Shown here one piece after another: positions 31,767 through 33,029 of a DNA stretch of 33,029 bases. Position numbers and translations under genes: made by a program. The DNA lies in NCBI GenBank assembly GCA_020687485.1, contig JAJEQR010000041.1:1-33029 (forward strand), given 5' to 3'. The notes under the pieces are model-generated. The model was given only the letters and a program-made list of their open reading frames with translations. It did no database searches and was not told the origin of the DNA. Each line of letters starts with the position of its first letter. Position 1 is the stretch's first letter. The DNA is from Hominifimenecus microfluidus (GTDB lineage: Bacteria > Bacillota > Clostridia > Lachnospirales > Lachnospiraceae).

Positions 31767-32272
31767 TTTCTATGCCTCCTTTTAATTACCGAACTCTGGT
31801 CTGCATCAGGAAATACCGTTGCTATTTTTCCATATGTCCGTTTAACACCAACACGAACACCTTTATAAACACCATATATAGTTTTCCCATCAGGTACATG
31901 GCGGTTAGATTTTAATCCAGCAACGTGTTCGCCAGCATGGCGAATATCTTTTTCTGTCCAGGATTTAGGAAACCAAGACTGCCCAGTACCTTTCTGTTTA
32001 CTTCGCTCCTTGTGATTAGGAACATTGCCAATACGAACACCATTCGGATAAATCTTTACTATATTGTATTTGATACCATATTTATCAAGTAACTCTAATC
32101 CTTTTTGGCCATGTCCACCATTATTAAGCCTGAGTTTTATAACCATTTTGCCATTTTCACGAGTCTGACTGCGCGTAAACGCCCCTTCATTTGAATGAAC
32201 AAGTGCAAAATTGCTTACACTTGTGCCGCTTCCTTTAGTATTCATATATCGCCTGCTTTTGCTTGTTCCCAT
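31763..32272 (-). CDS. Stand-alone EndoU-type nuclease toxin domain
   Basis: This is a 169-residue basic protein whose second half resembles the bacterial EndoU RNase toxin domain. GQSWFPKSWTEKDI, GEHVAGL, GVYKGVRVGV and GKIATVFPD appear in the family's order; His87, His116 and Lys137 are candidate active-site residues. Such domains usually sit at the C-terminus of secreted polymorphic toxins or phage head proteins. Here there is no delivery domain or signal peptide, and the N-terminal 45 residues are unrecognised. It follows the DUF4417 gene by one base and overlaps the putative immunity gene. AAGGTGATG precedes the ATG. Confidence 0.75.
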   Translation of the reverse strand: MGTSKSRRYMNTKGSGTSVSNFALVHSNEGAFTRSQTRENGKMVIKLRLNNGGHGQKGLELLDKYGIKYNIVKIYPNGVRIGNVPNHKERSKQKGTGQSWFPKSWTEKDIRHAGEHVAGLKSNRHVPDGKTIYGVYKGVRVGVKRTYGKIATVFPDADQSSVIKRRHRK

Positions 32273-32273
32273 A

Positions 32274-32945
32274 TTACATCACCTTCTTTCGCTTACAGGA
32301 AGTCCAATCCAGAAGATGATGGAAATGAGTGTATCTTTCATATTTTTCAAAAATTCGGGGATTGTATGAACCATATACGATAACGACTTGCGGATTCAAT
32401 TCGGATAACATAGAGTCAAGTCCTGCTTCAAGATAATACTTATCCTCCCGCGTCCGGCTGCAACCATATGTTCCGATAGAAACAATACTGTTTTTCGGCA
32501 CACCTGCAAATGCCGGTGCAGAATCAAAATACTTTCGGCTATATGTCCGTTCATCGCCCCATCGAACATTTGGAATAACGTATTTTCCTTGCTCCTGCAA
32601 ATAATATCCAATGGAACGATTTACACCGATATTTGCAATTTGCGCCCAAAGTGGCATATCACGATAGAAAGAACAGTCTGGTGTAGAAATGATTTGAACC
32701 TTTTTCAGTTCACCCATATAATTCTGTGGAACGCTGACAAAATCACGAAAATGAAAATCATGTTCATAGAACACAAGCATCTCTTTTGCCGGATCAGTGA
32801 GTGCTTTCCGTTTTGAAAAAGGGACAGCAACCGTCGGAAGCACAATTTCTGAAGGTGCTTTCAAAATAGGAATTTCAAAAATCCCATCGAAAAAAGCGGT
32901 TTCAATCAACTCAGAATTAAAACCATCATAAAATAAATTTTTCAA
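32274..32945 (-). CDS. DUF4417 domain protein
   Basis: This is a 223-residue protein with the DUF4417 pattern: TPDCSFYRDMPLWAQIAN, YVIPNVRWGDERTY, SIVSIGTYGCSRTREDKYY and VVIVYGSY. The function is unknown; the family is common on phages and integrative elements. The start is set at TTG 32945 because AAAGGAG lies seven bases upstream, and the 23 residues from an ATG at 33014 lack one. It heads a three-gene cassette with the EndoU toxin and its neighbour. The cassette may continue beyond the right edge. Confidence 0.8.
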   Translation of the reverse strand: MKNLFYDGFNSELIETAFFDGIFEIPILKAPSEIVLPTVAVPFSKRKALTDPAKEMLVFYEHDFHFRDFVSVPQNYMGELKKVQIISTPDCSFYRDMPLWAQIANIGVNRSIGYYLQEQGKYVIPNVRWGDERTYSRKYFDSAPAFAGVPKNSIVSIGTYGCSRTREDKYYLEAGLDSMLSELNPQVVIVYGSYNPRIFEKYERYTHFHHLLDWTSCKRKKVM

Positions 32946-33029
32946 AAAAATACTCCTTTCTACTACAATATATTTATGGTTAATATCCCTTACAGCCAGT
33001 AAGGAATTATCCATCTTGTTGCTTAAGCT

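Overview
The window looks like a chromosomal segment of a spore-forming anaerobic member of the Clostridia, most likely Lachnospiraceae (an inference from gene content). The evidence is a pyruvate formate-lyase pair, the sporulation genes yabP, yabQ and spoIIE, the conserved order rqcP-yabP-yabQ-divIC-spoIIE-tilS-hpt-ftsH, strong Shine-Dalgarno sequences, and an L10 leader of Firmicutes type. Every protein gene I support lies on the minus strand, so the transcription order is the reverse of the coordinates. No tRNA or rRNA gene was seen.

Positions 1-8853 hold a complete type I-C CRISPR-Cas locus. The order is promoter, cas3, cas5c, cas8c (with cas11c nested inside), cas7c, cas4, cas1, cas2, an AT-rich leader, then an array that runs off the left edge. 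Cas3 is the helicase-nuclease. Cas5c processes crRNA and, with Cas7, Cas8c and Cas11c, forms the interference complex. Cas1, Cas2 and Cas4 acquire spacers.

Positions 8854-9438, between the cas promoter and pflA, hold no ordinary gene but are dense in signals. They contain a solitary degenerate CRISPR repeat with its own promoter and terminator (a crRNA-like RNA). Its first spacer-like bases match the -10 region of a promoter that points at the cas operon. A second compact small-RNA unit lies between, together with long inverted repeats and a five-codon reading frame with an excellent ribosome binding site. This resembles CreA or CreR antitoxin/autorepressor RNAs that guard CRISPR loci and is the strongest candidate here for an undescribed system.

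Positions 9439-13788 hold pflB-pflA and a dehalogenase-like alpha/beta hydrolase. Positions 13890-16253 hold lon under a CIRCE (HrcA) operator. Positions 16279-19903 hold rpmG-secE-nusG-rplK-rplA-rplJ-rplL, with an L1-type and an L10-type autogenous leader and tandem terminators, so rpoB does not follow. Positions 19893-28979 hold a cytoplasmic GH13 enzyme, ftsH, hpt, tilS, a short spoIIE with a Spo0A-type promoter, a yabQ-divIC reading frame without a stop between the two parts, yabP, rqcP and an HU gene. Positions 29074-30876 hold pepF.

From about 30.9 kb the character changes. There is a 0.5-kb GC-rich gene-free stretch with three imperfect direct repeats, then an AT-rich accessory cassette: a DUF4417 protein, a stand-alone EndoU nuclease toxin, and a small acidic protein that is probably its immunity partner.
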